Assembly: GCF_014763045.1 (NCBI RefSeq)
Contig: NZ_JACTAG010000001.1
Span: 1,903,634 to 1,967,633, forward strand
Reading direction: 5' to 3'
Source: Sulfitobacter aestuariivivens
GTDB taxonomy: Bacteria; Pseudomonadota; Alphaproteobacteria; Rhodobacterales; Rhodobacteraceae
Length of the DNA stretch: 64,000 nucleotides
Shown: positions 56,037 through 64,000 of the stretch, piece after piece
Numbering within the stretch: the stretch's first letter is position 1
Layout of the letters: each line of letters starts with the position of its first letter
The notes under the pieces: model-generated
Told to the model about the DNA's origin: nothing
The model's database searches: none
What the model saw: the letters and a program-made list of their open reading frames with translations, nothing else
Program-made: the position numbers and the translations under genes

Positions 56037-56729
56037 TTAGCTGCCTGCAGGGACCGGATCCAGAACCGGTCCGGAATGGTGCGTGCGCACCGGCGCATCG
56101 TGCACCATGGTGTAGGCGTAATCGACGCCCATGCCGTAAGCACCGGAGTGTTCCTGCACGAGGCTGATCACCGCGTCGTAGGTTTCCTTGCGGGCCCAGT
56201 CACGTTGCCATTCCAAAAGCACCTGCTGCCAGGTCATCGGGATGACGCCTGCCTGCACCATGCGGTCCATGGCGTAGTCATGGGCCTCTTTCGTCGTGCC
56301 GCCAGAGGCGTCTGCGACCATGTAAATTTCGTAGTCGGTGTCGTTCAGGCAGGACAGTGCAAAGGTTGTATTGCACACTTCTGTCCAAAGCCCGGCGACC
56401 ACGACTTTCTTGCGGCCCTCGGCGGCAATCGTGGCCAGCGCATCACGCACCTTCTGGTCATCCCAGGAATTCATCGACGTGCGTTCCAGCAACGGCGCGT
56501 CAGGCAAGATATCCAGAATTTCGGGATAGGTGTTGCCGGAGAACGCCTTGGTCTCGACGGTGGTGATCGCTGTGGGCACGTCGAAAATCTTGGCCGCCTT
56601 GACCAGCCCAACCACATTGTTTTTCATGGATTGCCGGTCCATCGACTGGACGCCAAAAGCCATCTGAGGCTGATGGTCGATGATGATCAGTTGGCTGTTT
56701 TGTGGTGTCAGAACTTCTGTATTAGACAT
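56037..56729 (-). CDS. Isochorismatase-family hydrolase, YcaC-like
   Basis: Cysteine hydrolase of 230 residues. The likely catalytic residues are Asp in IIDHQPQMAF (about residue 16) and Cys in VAGLWTEVCNTTFALS (about residue 116), with a lysine between them. The ending MTWQQVLLEWQRDWARKETY and the MDRMVQAGVIP stretch match the YcaC group, which has no firm physiological substrate. ATG 56729 is preferred because AGGAG is nine bases upstream; ATG 56735 is too close to it. Its cluster neighbours are XapX and MhqD-like genes. Confidence 0.88.
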   Translation of the reverse strand: MSNTEVLTPQNSQLIIIDHQPQMAFGVQSMDRQSMKNNVVGLVKAAKIFDVPTAITTVETKAFSGNTYPEILDILPDAPLLERTSMNSWDDQKVRDALATIAAEGRKKVVVAGLWTEVCNTTFALSCLNDTDYEIYMVADASGGTTKEAHDYAMDRMVQAGVIPMTWQQVLLEWQRDWARKETYDAVISLVQEHSGAYGMGVDYAYTMVHDAPVRTHHSGPVLDPVPAGS

Positions 56730-56745
56730 GGTCATGGTCTCCTGA

Positions 56746-57000
56746 TTAGGTCGGTCGGGACGGTGTTTCAGAGGCAGGTTTGTCGGCCTCCGATATCGCA
56801 AAGGACTTCTGGTGCAGGCATTTGGCCACGATATCGGGATGCCCGCGCAGCCATTGTACGGCGGCCTCACCGGCCAGCATGCCAAGCAGGCCGATCAAGG
56901 CGATGATCGGTGGAGCGGGGGATCGCACTGAGATCAGGCCATAGATCACGCCGACGCCAATGCCTGCGGCAAGTGACAGCAGGTATGGGGTCCAACTCAT
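56746..57000 (-). CDS. XapX domain protein (DUF1427)
   Basis: Small membrane protein of 84 residues. Two hydrophobic segments, LLSLAAGIGVGVIYGLI and IIALIGLLGMLAGEAAV, flank VRSPAPP, the pattern of the XapX family. Function unknown; its genes recur near YcaC- and quinone-related genes. It starts 16 bases before the YcaC-like gene, on the same strand. Confidence 0.87.
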   Translation of the reverse strand: MSWTPYLLSLAAGIGVGVIYGLISVRSPAPPIIALIGLLGMLAGEAAVQWLRGHPDIVAKCLHQKSFAISEADKPASETPSRPT

Positions 57001-57135
57001 TTTATGTTCTCCTCATAATCCTCGGCATCCCGACAGGGCCGTGCGGCCTTGTCGTAACAAGGCCATTGGTGCAGGTGCGCAGTTTTGGTCGGACCATTCT
57101 TTTCGAAACGGCTTGGAGTGCTTTTCGATAGAGGG

Positions 57136-57741
57136 TCATTCTGACAGGAAGGCGGCAAGCGCCTCTATCTCTGATTGCCGAAGCTCATGACCGCCCTCAT
57201 GTGCCTCGACAGTGACCGCCGCGTCCTGCTTTTCGAACCATTCGATGAGCGCTGTGGTCCTGTCCCACAGCGCGATCGGATCGTGCCGGCCGGCTGAGAT
57301 CAGCACCGGTGTCTTGGCAAGGCCATCGACACGGCCAGGGTCCCAGGTGATCAGCGGGTGCAGCAGCGCGACCCTGTCGAAAAGGTCAGGGCGCGCCATG
57401 ACAACCGATGCAAGAATGTTCGCGCCGTTTGAATAGCCGAACCCGAAGACCTGCGTGTCAGGTATGTCACGCTTATGCGCCTCGACATACTCGACCATCT
57501 TTTGCGTGCGCGCGGCCAGGTCGTCCATATCGTAGACACCCTCGCCCGTTCGCTTGAAGAACCGCGCCGCACCCATTTCCGACACGTCACCGCGGGGTGA
57601 GATGACGCCCCCGCCGGGCACCAGTTGCTGGGCAAGGCCGTAGAACTGGTTCTCGTCTCCGCCCGTTCCATGAAAGGCGAAGACAAGTGGCCGACCGGGG
57701 TGTGGCTTTTCAGATAGCCCTTGATAATGCGTGATGGCCAT
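57136..57741 (-). CDS. Phospholipase/carboxylesterase family hydrolase, MhqD-like
   Basis: Alpha/beta hydrolase of 201 residues. The N-terminal oxyanion loop reads FAFHGTGGDENQFYGLAQQL, the nucleophile Ser is in FGYSNGANILAS, the acid Asp in SAGRHDPIAL and the base His in EAHEGGHELRQSE. It matches the MhqD group, known in bacilli as a thiol- and quinone-responsive hydrolase. The gene is 12 bases from the MhqO-like gene and surely co-transcribed with it. A role in detoxifying quinone-like compounds is a reasonable but unproved guess. Confidence 0.9.
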   Translation of the reverse strand: MAITHYQGLSEKPHPGRPLVFAFHGTGGDENQFYGLAQQLVPGGGVISPRGDVSEMGAARFFKRTGEGVYDMDDLAARTQKMVEYVEAHKRDIPDTQVFGFGYSNGANILASVVMARPDLFDRVALLHPLITWDPGRVDGLAKTPVLISAGRHDPIALWDRTTALIEWFEKQDAAVTVEAHEGGHELRQSEIEALAAFLSE

Positions 57742-57753
57742 GAAGCTGCCTCC

Positions 57754-58689
57754 TCAGGCCGCGAGAGGGGGCAGCAGTTGTTCAATCTGCTCGCGGTGCG
57801 GCTCATAGCGCGAGGGAAGCTTCAGGGCCTCGCCCAGATGTGCGGTGTCTTCATCGCGGTCGAAACCAGGCTCATTGGTGGCAACCTCAAACAGAATGCC
57901 GCCCGGCGTCCTGAAATAGATCGCCCAGAAGTAGTCCCTGTCGATCACAGGCGTGACTTGGTAACCGGTGTCCATAAGCGCCTGACGCACCCGCAGCTGT
58001 GCGTCCCGGTCATCCACCGCAAACGCGATATGATGCACTGAACCCGCGCCCTGATCCGCAACCGGAGCTGCCGCGGATATCTGCTCGATGTCGATGGTGT
58101 CCGCGGCATTACCACCTTCGATGAGGTAGCGGGAAATGGCGCCTTCGGTCTCTGCCTTCTGGTAGCCCATATAGGTCAGCAGCTCACCCGTCGCTGCCGC
58201 GTCACGCACCCGGAAACGCGCGCCGCTGAAGCCCAGAATGCCGGTCTCCTGCGGAATGCCGCCGCCCGTCCATGGCGCACGGTCGCGGACTTCGCTTTCG
58301 ACAAGGGCAAAGCCGTCCCCATCGGGGCCGTCAAAGTTCAACCGATGCTCTCCAAAAACCGTTTCGTCCTTCAACCCGGTGACGCCCTGTGCTGCCAGAT
58401 GGTCTTTCCAAAAGTCCAGACTGCCGGTCGGGATAGCGAATTCTGTGATACCAACTTCGCCTGCACCGCGACGCCCCTTGGGCATCTGGCCGAAGGGAAA
58501 ATAGGTCATGACCGACCCCGGGCTTCCAACCTCATCACCATAGTAGAGATGGTAGACTTCGGGTGCATCGAAATTCACGGTCTTCTTCACCCGGCGCAAT
58601 CCAAGTGTACCGGTAAAAAACGCATTGTTCTGGCTGGCGTCTGTCGCCATCGACGTCACGTGGTGCAAGCCTTTGATGTCCTTGATCAT
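57754..58689 (-). CDS. Ring-cleaving dioxygenase of the VOC superfamily, MhqO/MhqA-like
   Basis: Cytoplasmic protein of 311 residues with two VOC repeats. Candidate metal ligands are His in GLHHVTSMA (residue 9), His in VHHIAFAVDDRD (about 218) and Glu in GILFEVATNEPGF (about 265), the two-His-one-Glu facial site of extradiol-type enzymes. It matches MhqO, which cleaves hydroquinone-type compounds in bacilli. ATG 58689 is chosen; the longer frame runs into the LysR-type box. It is the first gene of the leftward cluster that ends with the MFS gene. Confidence 0.9.
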   Translation of the reverse strand: MIKDIKGLHHVTSMATDASQNNAFFTGTLGLRRVKKTVNFDAPEVYHLYYGDEVGSPGSVMTYFPFGQMPKGRRGAGEVGITEFAIPTGSLDFWKDHLAAQGVTGLKDETVFGEHRLNFDGPDGDGFALVESEVRDRAPWTGGGIPQETGILGFSGARFRVRDAAATGELLTYMGYQKAETEGAISRYLIEGGNAADTIDIEQISAAAPVADQGAGSVHHIAFAVDDRDAQLRVRQALMDTGYQVTPVIDRDYFWAIYFRTPGGILFEVATNEPGFDRDEDTAHLGEALKLPSRYEPHREQIEQLLPPLAA

Positions 58690-58752
58690 CTTCGGATCCT
58701 TATCCAGCGTTTCGATTACTGAAGAAGATAAGGCAGTCCATAATGATACAGA

Positions 58753-58777
58753 ATAGTAATTGTTATGCATTTACTAT
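58753..58777. promoter_or_regulatory. LysR-type operator
   Basis: ATAGTAA-N11-TTACTAT is a perfect seven-base inverted repeat with the T-N11-A spacing of LysR sites. It lies between the divergent MhqO-like and LysR genes, 63 bases from one start and 27 from the other, and would let one regulator serve both. Confidence 0.75.
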
Positions 58778-58804
58778 TGCTATTTATGTAATAAAACTTT
58801 GGGC

Positions 58805-59710
58805 ATGACAGACTTAAAGGCCATCCGTGTTTTCCTCGAAGTCGCCGCTCATCTGAGCTTTGCGAAGGCGGCTAGATCGTTGCAAATGACGCCCGCGTCG
58901 ATCACCCGCATCGTGTCCAAGCTCGAAGAGGATATGGGCCAGCAGCTGTTTGTGCGCACGACGCGCCAGGTGTCACTGACCACCGCGGGCGCGATCGCTG
59001 CCACCCGATATCGGCCCCTGGTCGAGGAACTGGACCGCGCAACCGACGATATCACGCGCGCCACAAGTCCGGACAAGGGGCGATTGCGACTGAACGCACC
59101 GATGTCTCTAGGCATTCGCGTCATGCCACGTCTGGTCGAAAGTTTCCGCCTAGCTTATCCGCGCATCGACCTTGAGGTCTACCTGACTGACACGCTTGTC
59201 GACATTATCGCGGGCGACTGCGACTTGGCCATCCGCGTTTCAGAAGCGCCCAAGGACAAGTCGACAATCTGGCGCAAAATCTGTAAGGTCCCGCGCCATG
59301 TCATCGCTGCTCCGTCTCTGTTTCAACGGATCCCGAAGCCGCTGGCGCCGGACGATCTGCGTCCGGAGACGCTATTGGCCTATAGCGACGCAGGCCATGG
59401 CGAAACGTGGAAGTTCAGCAAAGGGGCGCAAACCCGCGATATTCGGACGGCCACGACAGTGGTCTCGAATAGCGGCGACTTCCTTTATTCCGTCGCAGCG
59501 GCGGGGGGCGGCATCTGTATGCTCCCGGACTTCATCGTGCGCGCTGGCATTGAAAAAGGTGAAGTTGAAAGGCTGATGCCAGATTGGCAAGTATCGCCTT
59601 TATGGCTGACACTATTCTACCCTCCCTACGAACAGTTCCCGCCGCTTGTGGCGACATTCACCGACTTCTTTGAGGCATACATGCGCGAACTTGAGGGCAT
59701 GGAATTCTGA
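58805..59710 (+). CDS. LysR-family regulator of the MhqO-like cluster
   Basis: A 301-residue LysR protein. The helix-turn-helix is FLEVAAHLSFAKAARSLQMTPASITRIV in two pieces, and the effector domain begins near residue 92 (GRLRLNAPMSLGIRV), as in the CrgA/AaeR branch. ATG 58805 gives the family-typical MTDLKAIRVFLEVA; longer frames would extend over the operator at 58753. The divergent arrangement and the operator make it the probable regulator of the cluster from 58689 down to 49542, possibly in response to a quinone. Confidence 0.93.
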   Translation: MTDLKAIRVFLEVAAHLSFAKAARSLQMTPASITRIVSKLEEDMGQQLFVRTTRQVSLTTAGAIAATRYRPLVEELDRATDDITRATSPDKGRLRLNAPMSLGIRVMPRLVESFRLAYPRIDLEVYLTDTLVDIIAGDCDLAIRVSEAPKDKSTIWRKICKVPRHVIAAPSLFQRIPKPLAPDDLRPETLLAYSDAGHGETWKFSKGAQTRDIRTATTVVSNSGDFLYSVAAAGGGICMLPDFIVRAGIEKGEVERLMPDWQVSPLWLTLFYPPYEQFPPLVATFTDFFEAYMRELEGMEF

Positions 59711-59762
59711 CGAGGCTACTCTGCATCGATCGCGGAGGAACCGGTGCATCATAGGAGGCGCC

Positions 59763-59864
59763 ATGCCAGTATTGGATCTTCGAGGGGGAGAACACCGCGC
59801 AGCTCCCGAACCGACCCGTCAAACCTGGTCACAGACATCACGAGCTGCCGCGTGCGATGGGTGA
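59763..59864 (+). CDS. Possible short peptide gene (low confidence)
   Basis: A 33-residue frame that begins MPVLDLRGGEHRAAPEP after a strong AGGAGG-cgcc-ATG. It lies in the 271-base gap between the LysR gene and the next LysR gene's end. I find no family; it may be a truncated gene or a chance frame with a good ribosome site. Confidence 0.25.
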   Translation: MPVLDLRGGEHRAAPEPTRQTWSQTSRAAACDG

Positions 59865-59981
59865 TCTCTATTTATCCAAATTCTGTTCGAAGTCACCGCA
59901 AGACTGTGGGGCGACAAAACCAATTAGCCTTGTATTTTCAGTATAATGCAAAACCCGCAAATCCAATAACTCGCGAGACAT

Positions 59982-60902
59982 TCAGGCGCTGTTTCCTTGC
60001 GCCTTCCCAAACCACTTCTGCAACGCTTCAGCGACTTTTATTACAGGGCTGCCATCGGGTTCATCAGAGCGAAATTCGCACTTCCAGTTCACTACAATTG
60101 GGTTCGGCGATAAGGGCAAAGCAACAATACGGTTGGATTCGACATGGGGCTCAACAGCCCATCGTGCAAGGATGCTCGTCCCCTGATTTGCAGCGACAAG
60201 TTCTATGATTGCTTCAGGGATCTCGACAGAAGCTGTCCAAGTCGGGTAACGGCGTTCGGGCCGGAACAACCGCGCAAACTCCTGATCAGGTTCGGGGATC
60301 TTGGTAAAGGTGATAAAGTTCTGACCTTCGATGTCTCGCGCAGAAACAGTTTTAGATTTGGCCAGCGGATGCTCGGGGGCGCAGATACACACCAGCGGAT
60401 CCTTAAATAGCGGCAGGGTTCGCGTGGCCGGATGACCCTGTTCACCAGAGGTAATCGCAAGATCCACATGCCGATCCAGCAACGAAGGGATCAATCCACG
60501 CCGCGTGTCGGACATGATCTGGATGTCAATCCGCTCGGTCTGGGTGCGAAAGCTCTCCAGGAAGCCAGGAAACCAGTGAAAGGCGCTGTAGTTTTCAACG
60601 GCAATGCGCACCACATGGTCGATACCGGAATTCATGCGCCGGACTTCGTCTTCGATCAGGAACAACTCTTCGAGGAATTTCTCGCTAAAATTAGCGAGAT
60701 ACTCGGCTGCGGCCGTCATGCGCAGTCGTTTGTGGGTGCGTTCGAACAGAGGCACGCCCAGGCGCCGCTCCGCTTCTTTGATACGGTGCGACAGGGCTGA
60801 GGGCGTTAACCCGAGGCTGTCGGCTGCATCCACGACGCGTCCGGTCCGCCCAAGCGAGCGGATCATCTGTAGGTGTCTGATGTCGAGACGGGGTTCTTGC
60901 AT
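59982..60902 (-). CDS. LysR-family regulator, likely of the class III aminotransferase
   Basis: A 306-residue LysR protein. The helix-turn-helix is TGRVVDAADSLGLTPSALSHRIKEAERRL in pieces near the N-terminus, and the ISCAPEHPLAKSKTV-type stretch (here ICAPEHPLAKSKTV) lies in the effector domain, as in MetR-like proteins. It is divergent from the aminotransferase gene across 103 bases and is its probable regulator. Its start codon lies within a direct repeat (CTTGCATGA at 60896-60904 and 60910-60918). Confidence 0.92.
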   Translation of the reverse strand: MQEPRLDIRHLQMIRSLGRTGRVVDAADSLGLTPSALSHRIKEAERRLGVPLFERTHKRLRMTAAAEYLANFSEKFLEELFLIEDEVRRMNSGIDHVVRIAVENYSAFHWFPGFLESFRTQTERIDIQIMSDTRRGLIPSLLDRHVDLAITSGEQGHPATRTLPLFKDPLVCICAPEHPLAKSKTVSARDIEGQNFITFTKIPEPDQEFARLFRPERRYPTWTASVEIPEAIIELVAANQGTSILARWAVEPHVESNRIVALPLSPNPIVVNWKCEFRSDEPDGSPVIKVAEALQKWFGKAQGNSA

Positions 60903-61005
60903 GAGTCAGCTTGCATGAATGAAATTCACTAAAACCATCAATATACAATATTGAGTCTCAGTAAACAGTGTTGGAAGCTGGTATAGAAAATACTGAGGTC
61001 ACCCC

Positions 61006-62394
61006 ATGAACAAACATTTGTCTACGAATTCACCCCGCACATTTGATCGGCTGAACCACGTCCACGGGCAGACGAATTTGCGCGGCCATCAAGACAACGG
61101 CCCGACTGCGATGGTTATCAACGGTCGTGGGGTGAGGTTCGTAACGGATGAGGGTCAGAGCATCATTGACGGCTTTTCCGGTCTGGGATGCGTTTCGCTT
61201 GGCTACCATAATGACCGCCTGGCCGAGGCTGCGATGAGACAAATGCAAGAGCTGCCTTTTGCCCCGACATTTTATGGCCGCTCACACCCCAAAGTCGCCG
61301 AACTGGCCCACACGCTGACCTCAAAGGCCGCCGTGCCGTTCGAAAAGGCCATGTTTCAATGCTCGGGCTCTGAAGCAAACGACACGATGATCAAGTTCAT
61401 CTGGGCGCGCAATATCGCGCGTGGCCAACCCCAGCGCCGTCGCATGATTTCGCGGTGGCGTGGCTACTATGGAAACACGGTCGCCGCCGTGGCGCTTTCA
61501 GGCCAGCCACATATGCATGCCAATTTTGGCCTGCCGATGGATGATTTCCTGAAGCTGTCGACCCCGAATTACTATCTCAATGCAGCGGATGGTGAGAGCG
61601 AGGAAGAATTTTCTGAACGCATGGCAACTGAGTTTGAAAATGCTGTGCTCGATGCAGGGCCGGACACGATAGCGGCCTTTTTTGCGGAACCCATGCAATC
61701 AGGCGGCGGCGCCATTCGCCCGCCGCAGGGGTACTGGGACGCGATGCAGGCTGTCATCCGCAAGTATGACATCCACTTTCACGTGGATGAGACGGTCACC
61801 GGATTTGGCCGCACGGGTCACTATTGGGGCGCACAGGCGTTTGATTTGATGCCGGACAGCACGACATGTGCCAAAGCGCTGACGGCTGCGTTTTTTCCAA
61901 TGTCCGCCGTTATGTTCCGGCAGGATTTGTATGACGATCTGATGAAGAACTCTGACGCAGCCGGTGTCTTGGGCCACGGGTTTACGTATGCAGGCCACCC
62001 GGTTGGCGCAGCTGTCGCGCTTGAGGCTTTGTCGATTTATGACGATATCGACCTTGTGGGTCACGTGCAGCGTGTCTCCAAGCCGTTTCTTGCAGGATGT
62101 GAAGCGCTGCTGGATCACCCACTGGTTGGAGACGTGCGCGGTATCGGTCTCTTTTGTGGGATCCAGATTGTTCAGGACAAGGCCCGCCGCGCCCTCTGGG
62201 ACCCCAAGTTGAAGGTCGGCACGATGGTTCAGGATCGCGCCCATGCACGCGGGCTGTACCTAAGATCCATCCCACCGGACCGGATCAGTTTCATGCCGCC
62301 GCTGATCATTTCGCAAGACGAAATCAGCGAGGCCACGGCCATTCTGAAGGCTGCCCTTGACGATGTCTGGGAAGAGGTGAAAGGGCGCGCGTAA
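61006..62394 (+). CDS. Class III aminotransferase (omega-transaminase type)
   Basis: PLP-dependent aminotransferase of 462 residues. The PLP-binding block is HFHVDETVTGFGRTGHYWG (about residue 252), where the usual DEV reads DET. The lysine that binds PLP is in TTCAKALTAAFFPMSAV (about residue 286). The substrate region GSEANDTMIKFIW lies near residue 120. The class III group transfers amino groups from omega-amino acids or amines to pyruvate or 2-oxoglutarate; substrate is open. The gene is followed by 120 bases and then the inverted repeat of an insertion sequence. Confidence 0.92.
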   Translation: MNKHLSTNSPRTFDRLNHVHGQTNLRGHQDNGPTAMVINGRGVRFVTDEGQSIIDGFSGLGCVSLGYHNDRLAEAAMRQMQELPFAPTFYGRSHPKVAELAHTLTSKAAVPFEKAMFQCSGSEANDTMIKFIWARNIARGQPQRRRMISRWRGYYGNTVAAVALSGQPHMHANFGLPMDDFLKLSTPNYYLNAADGESEEEFSERMATEFENAVLDAGPDTIAAFFAEPMQSGGGAIRPPQGYWDAMQAVIRKYDIHFHVDETVTGFGRTGHYWGAQAFDLMPDSTTCAKALTAAFFPMSAVMFRQDLYDDLMKNSDAAGVLGHGFTYAGHPVGAAVALEALSIYDDIDLVGHVQRVSKPFLAGCEALLDHPLVGDVRGIGLFCGIQIVQDKARRALWDPKLKVGTMVQDRAHARGLYLRSIPPDRISFMPPLIISQDEISEATAILKAALDDVWEEVKGRA

Positions 62395-62529
62395 GGCTTC
62401 AAGGTGCAATAACGCTCGGCAATCATGCCTATTATGCAGGTCGATTCCCTGTCAGGCACACCGGCGTCGGCTTAGGAAGAAGTGCTGTTCGTTTCAAGGG
62501 CTCGAACGGCTTTTGTGGATGGCTCCTGC

Positions 62530-62753
62530 ATAGCAAGACATTTTTGATCCGATTAGTGCATTTGTCAGAAGCAGTCATGTGTCAGGCCTGTTTGCGCGGT
62601 TCTGACCGCTGGCCCTGATGGGTTCCGCCAACCAAGTTCCTATCAGCTTTACGGGCTGTTATGCCCGCGCCATTCGGCGGGTTGTCCTGGTTTTGGCGGC
62701 AGACTTATGCACCATCATCTCGCGGGTCTTGCTAGTTCATTGTTCCTTTCGTC
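62530..62753 (-). ncRNA. Candidate guide RNA region of the IS1111-type element
   Basis: The non-coding stretch between the transposase stop and the inverted repeat, on the transposase strand. IS1111-type elements encode a structured guide RNA here. Two short hairpins can be read: CGGGC (62652-62656) with GCCCG (62663-62667), and CGCC (62668-62671) with GGCG (62676-62679). The exact RNA ends and guide loops are not fixed by eye. Confidence 0.35.
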
Positions 62754-63776
62754 TCAGACGGCAGCACGTGGGATGTAGGGTTCGTTGCGGGTGAGCACTG
62801 CCCAGACGATCCGGGCGGTCTTGTTGGCCATCGCGACAGTTGCGACGCGGGCGGCTTTGCGTTCCAATAATCCGGTCAACCACTTGCTGGCGCGTTCGGG
62901 GTGCGACCGTGTTTGTCTGACCAGTGATGTCATGCCGACGACGAGAAACAATCGTAAATACTGGTCGCCCATCTTGGTGATCCGTCCCAGCTTCTCCTTG
63001 CCGCCGCTGGACTTATTCGCCGGCGTCAGGCCCAGTCAGGCAGCGAACTCCCGACCATTGCGGAACTGATGCCCATCACCGATACTTGCGATGATCGCAG
63101 AGGCCGTCACCGCGCCAACACCGGGGATCGTGCGAAGAAGACGAACACGCGCATCCTCTCTGGCGACTTGTTTTACACGATCTTCGTACGAGCGGACCCG
63201 TTTGTGCAGGGCCATGAGCTGCTCGCACAGATTGTGGATCACTTCATTGGCAATCTCAGGCAGATCGAGAACTTCGCCAACTGTAATGCCTTCGGCAAAC
63301 CCAATCACGCGGACGAGGCCACGTGGGATAAAGATGCCAAACTCGGCAACCAGACCACGCAGGTTGTTGATGAGTTGCGTTCTCTGGCGCACCAGAAGAT
63401 CACGCGCCCGATGTAGCGACAGCAGGGATTGCTGCTCGACGGTCTTGATCGCGACAAAGCGCATGGTCGGACGGGTCACGGCTTCGCAGATAGCCTCAGC
63501 ATCAATTGCGTCTGACTTGCCGCGTTTGACGTATGGCTTCACGTACATCGGGGGGATCAGCCGAACCTCGTGACCTAGAACCGTCAGTTCACGAGCCCAA
63601 TGATGCGCACTGCTGCAGGATTCCATGCCGATCAAGCAGGGCTCCAACTTCGCAAAAAACGATAGAAATTGCGCGCGTCGCAGCGGGCGATTGAATACTA
63701 CTTCTTCGGTGGCTGTGATCCCATGAACTTGGAAACCGTTCTTAGCCAGATCAACGCCGATTGTGGTAACTTGCAT
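62754..63776 (-). pseudogene. IS110-family transposase with an in-frame stop
   Basis: DEDD transposase, 340 codons with one internal stop. The N-terminal catalytic acids are in MQVTTIGVDLAKNG (Asp about residue 9), GMESCSSAHHWARE (Glu) and KSDAIDAEAI (two Asp). The C-terminal transposase_20 part is RTIPGVGAVTASAIIASIGDG. A TGA at 63036-63038 interrupts the frame where relatives have a Trp: A-stop-LGLTPANKSSGGKEKLGRITKMGDQYLRLF. The frame is open on both sides, so a single TGG to TGA change explains it. Start ATG 63776 is the only conserved start. Confidence 0.88.
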
Positions 63777-63944
63777 GGGGTGGCTCCTCTCATAAGCAGA
63801 CTTTGACACCTGCACTATGGCGCATCGCGACGCCGGTTGGAGCAGGAGCCATCCACCCAATCAATTTCGTCCGGAGTCTGTGTGGAAACTGCCGTTGTTG
63901 CCATAGAGATGGTATGATTTCTGGATTCGCTGCGGAGGCGTTCC

Positions 63945-64000
63945 ATGGGGCAGTTTATCGAGGGTGTGGATCGATATCAGGCGATGTTGCTGCGGGAATA
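63945..64000 (+). CDS. Transposase, N-terminal fragment cut by the window end (IS1182-like)
   Basis: Eighteen codons, MGQFIEGVDRYQAMLLRE, are visible before the window ends. They match the start of IS1182-like transposases, which open with a similar M-G-x-F-x-x-G-x-D-R motif. The gene lies 88 bases from the IS1111-type repeat, so two insertion sequences are adjacent. Whether the gene is intact cannot be seen. Confidence 0.65.
   Translation, partial: MGQFIEGVDRYQAMLLRE

Larger units (their letters stand above)
62515..63856 (-). mobile_element. IS110/IS1111-type insertion sequence
   Basis: An insertion sequence of about 1.34 kb bounded by a perfect 15-base inverted repeat: GTGGATGGCTCCTGC at 62515-62529 and its complement GCAGGAGCCATCCAC at 63842-63856. 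The repeats are subterminal in IS1111-type elements, so the true ends may be a few bases outside. The transposase runs leftward, leaving a 65-base upstream end and a 225-base downstream end, the IS1111 layout. The longer side should encode the guide (bridge/seek) RNA. The transposase has an in-frame stop, so this copy is probably inactive. Confidence 0.82.

Overview
The window looks like chromosomal DNA of a Roseobacter-group alphaproteobacterium (Rhodobacterales). The support is the gene order hemN-fnrL-uspA-ccoNOQP-ccoGHIS with FNR boxes, a monomeric NADP isocitrate dehydrogenase, many LysR regulators, TRAP and Liv-type transporters, high GC and long antisense open frames. No species can be named from sequence alone. 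I see no rRNA, intact tRNA, CRISPR array or prophage.

Layout. 1-6480: the end of an M24 peptidase, then a PotABCD-like ABC importer with a DUF1330 protein and a carboxymuconolactone-decarboxylase-like protein; one permease has a large extra domain. 6652-9433: monomeric isocitrate dehydrogenase and a GntR/UTRA remnant. 9455-20067: a low-oxygen block of hemN, fnrL, a universal stress protein, the cbb3 oxidase genes ccoNOQP and the assembly genes ccoGHIS, with four FNR boxes. 20397-24131: a sulfatase and fatty acid hydroxylase pair with a divergent LysR gene. 24623-30626: an operon of a Tat-exported hydrolase, a haloalkane dehalogenase and a GST-like protein, followed by two XRE/MmyB regulators and three small membrane proteins. 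Three copies of one palindrome (ATTAC-N6-GGTAA) sit in the promoter regions of this block.

30646-32469: a LysR regulator and a hemerythrin-like protein. 32792-48844: an aromatic catabolic island. A leftward operon encodes maleylacetate reductase, hydroxyquinol 1,2-dioxygenase, a BKACE (DUF849) enzyme, a nitroreductase, two YciI-like proteins, a TRAP transporter and a DUF606 protein, with a divergent LysR gene. A second leftward operon encodes a Liv-type ABC importer, an exported VOC protein and a phenol/resorcinol hydroxylase-like flavoprotein. Together they suggest uptake of a phenolic compound, hydroxylation to hydroxyquinol, ring cleavage to maleylacetate, reduction to 3-oxoadipate and, by inference, cleavage by the BKACE enzyme in place of PcaIJ/PcaF.

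49542-59710: a second accessory cluster with an MFS-monooxygenase-like fusion, a two-subunit molybdenum hydroxylase, a YtcJ-like amidohydrolase, a YcaC-like hydrolase, XapX, and MhqD- and MhqO-like proteins, with a divergent LysR gene and a clear LysR-type box. 59982-62394: a LysR gene divergent from a class III aminotransferase. 62515-64000: an IS110/IS1111-type element whose transposase carries an in-frame stop, then the start of another transposase.
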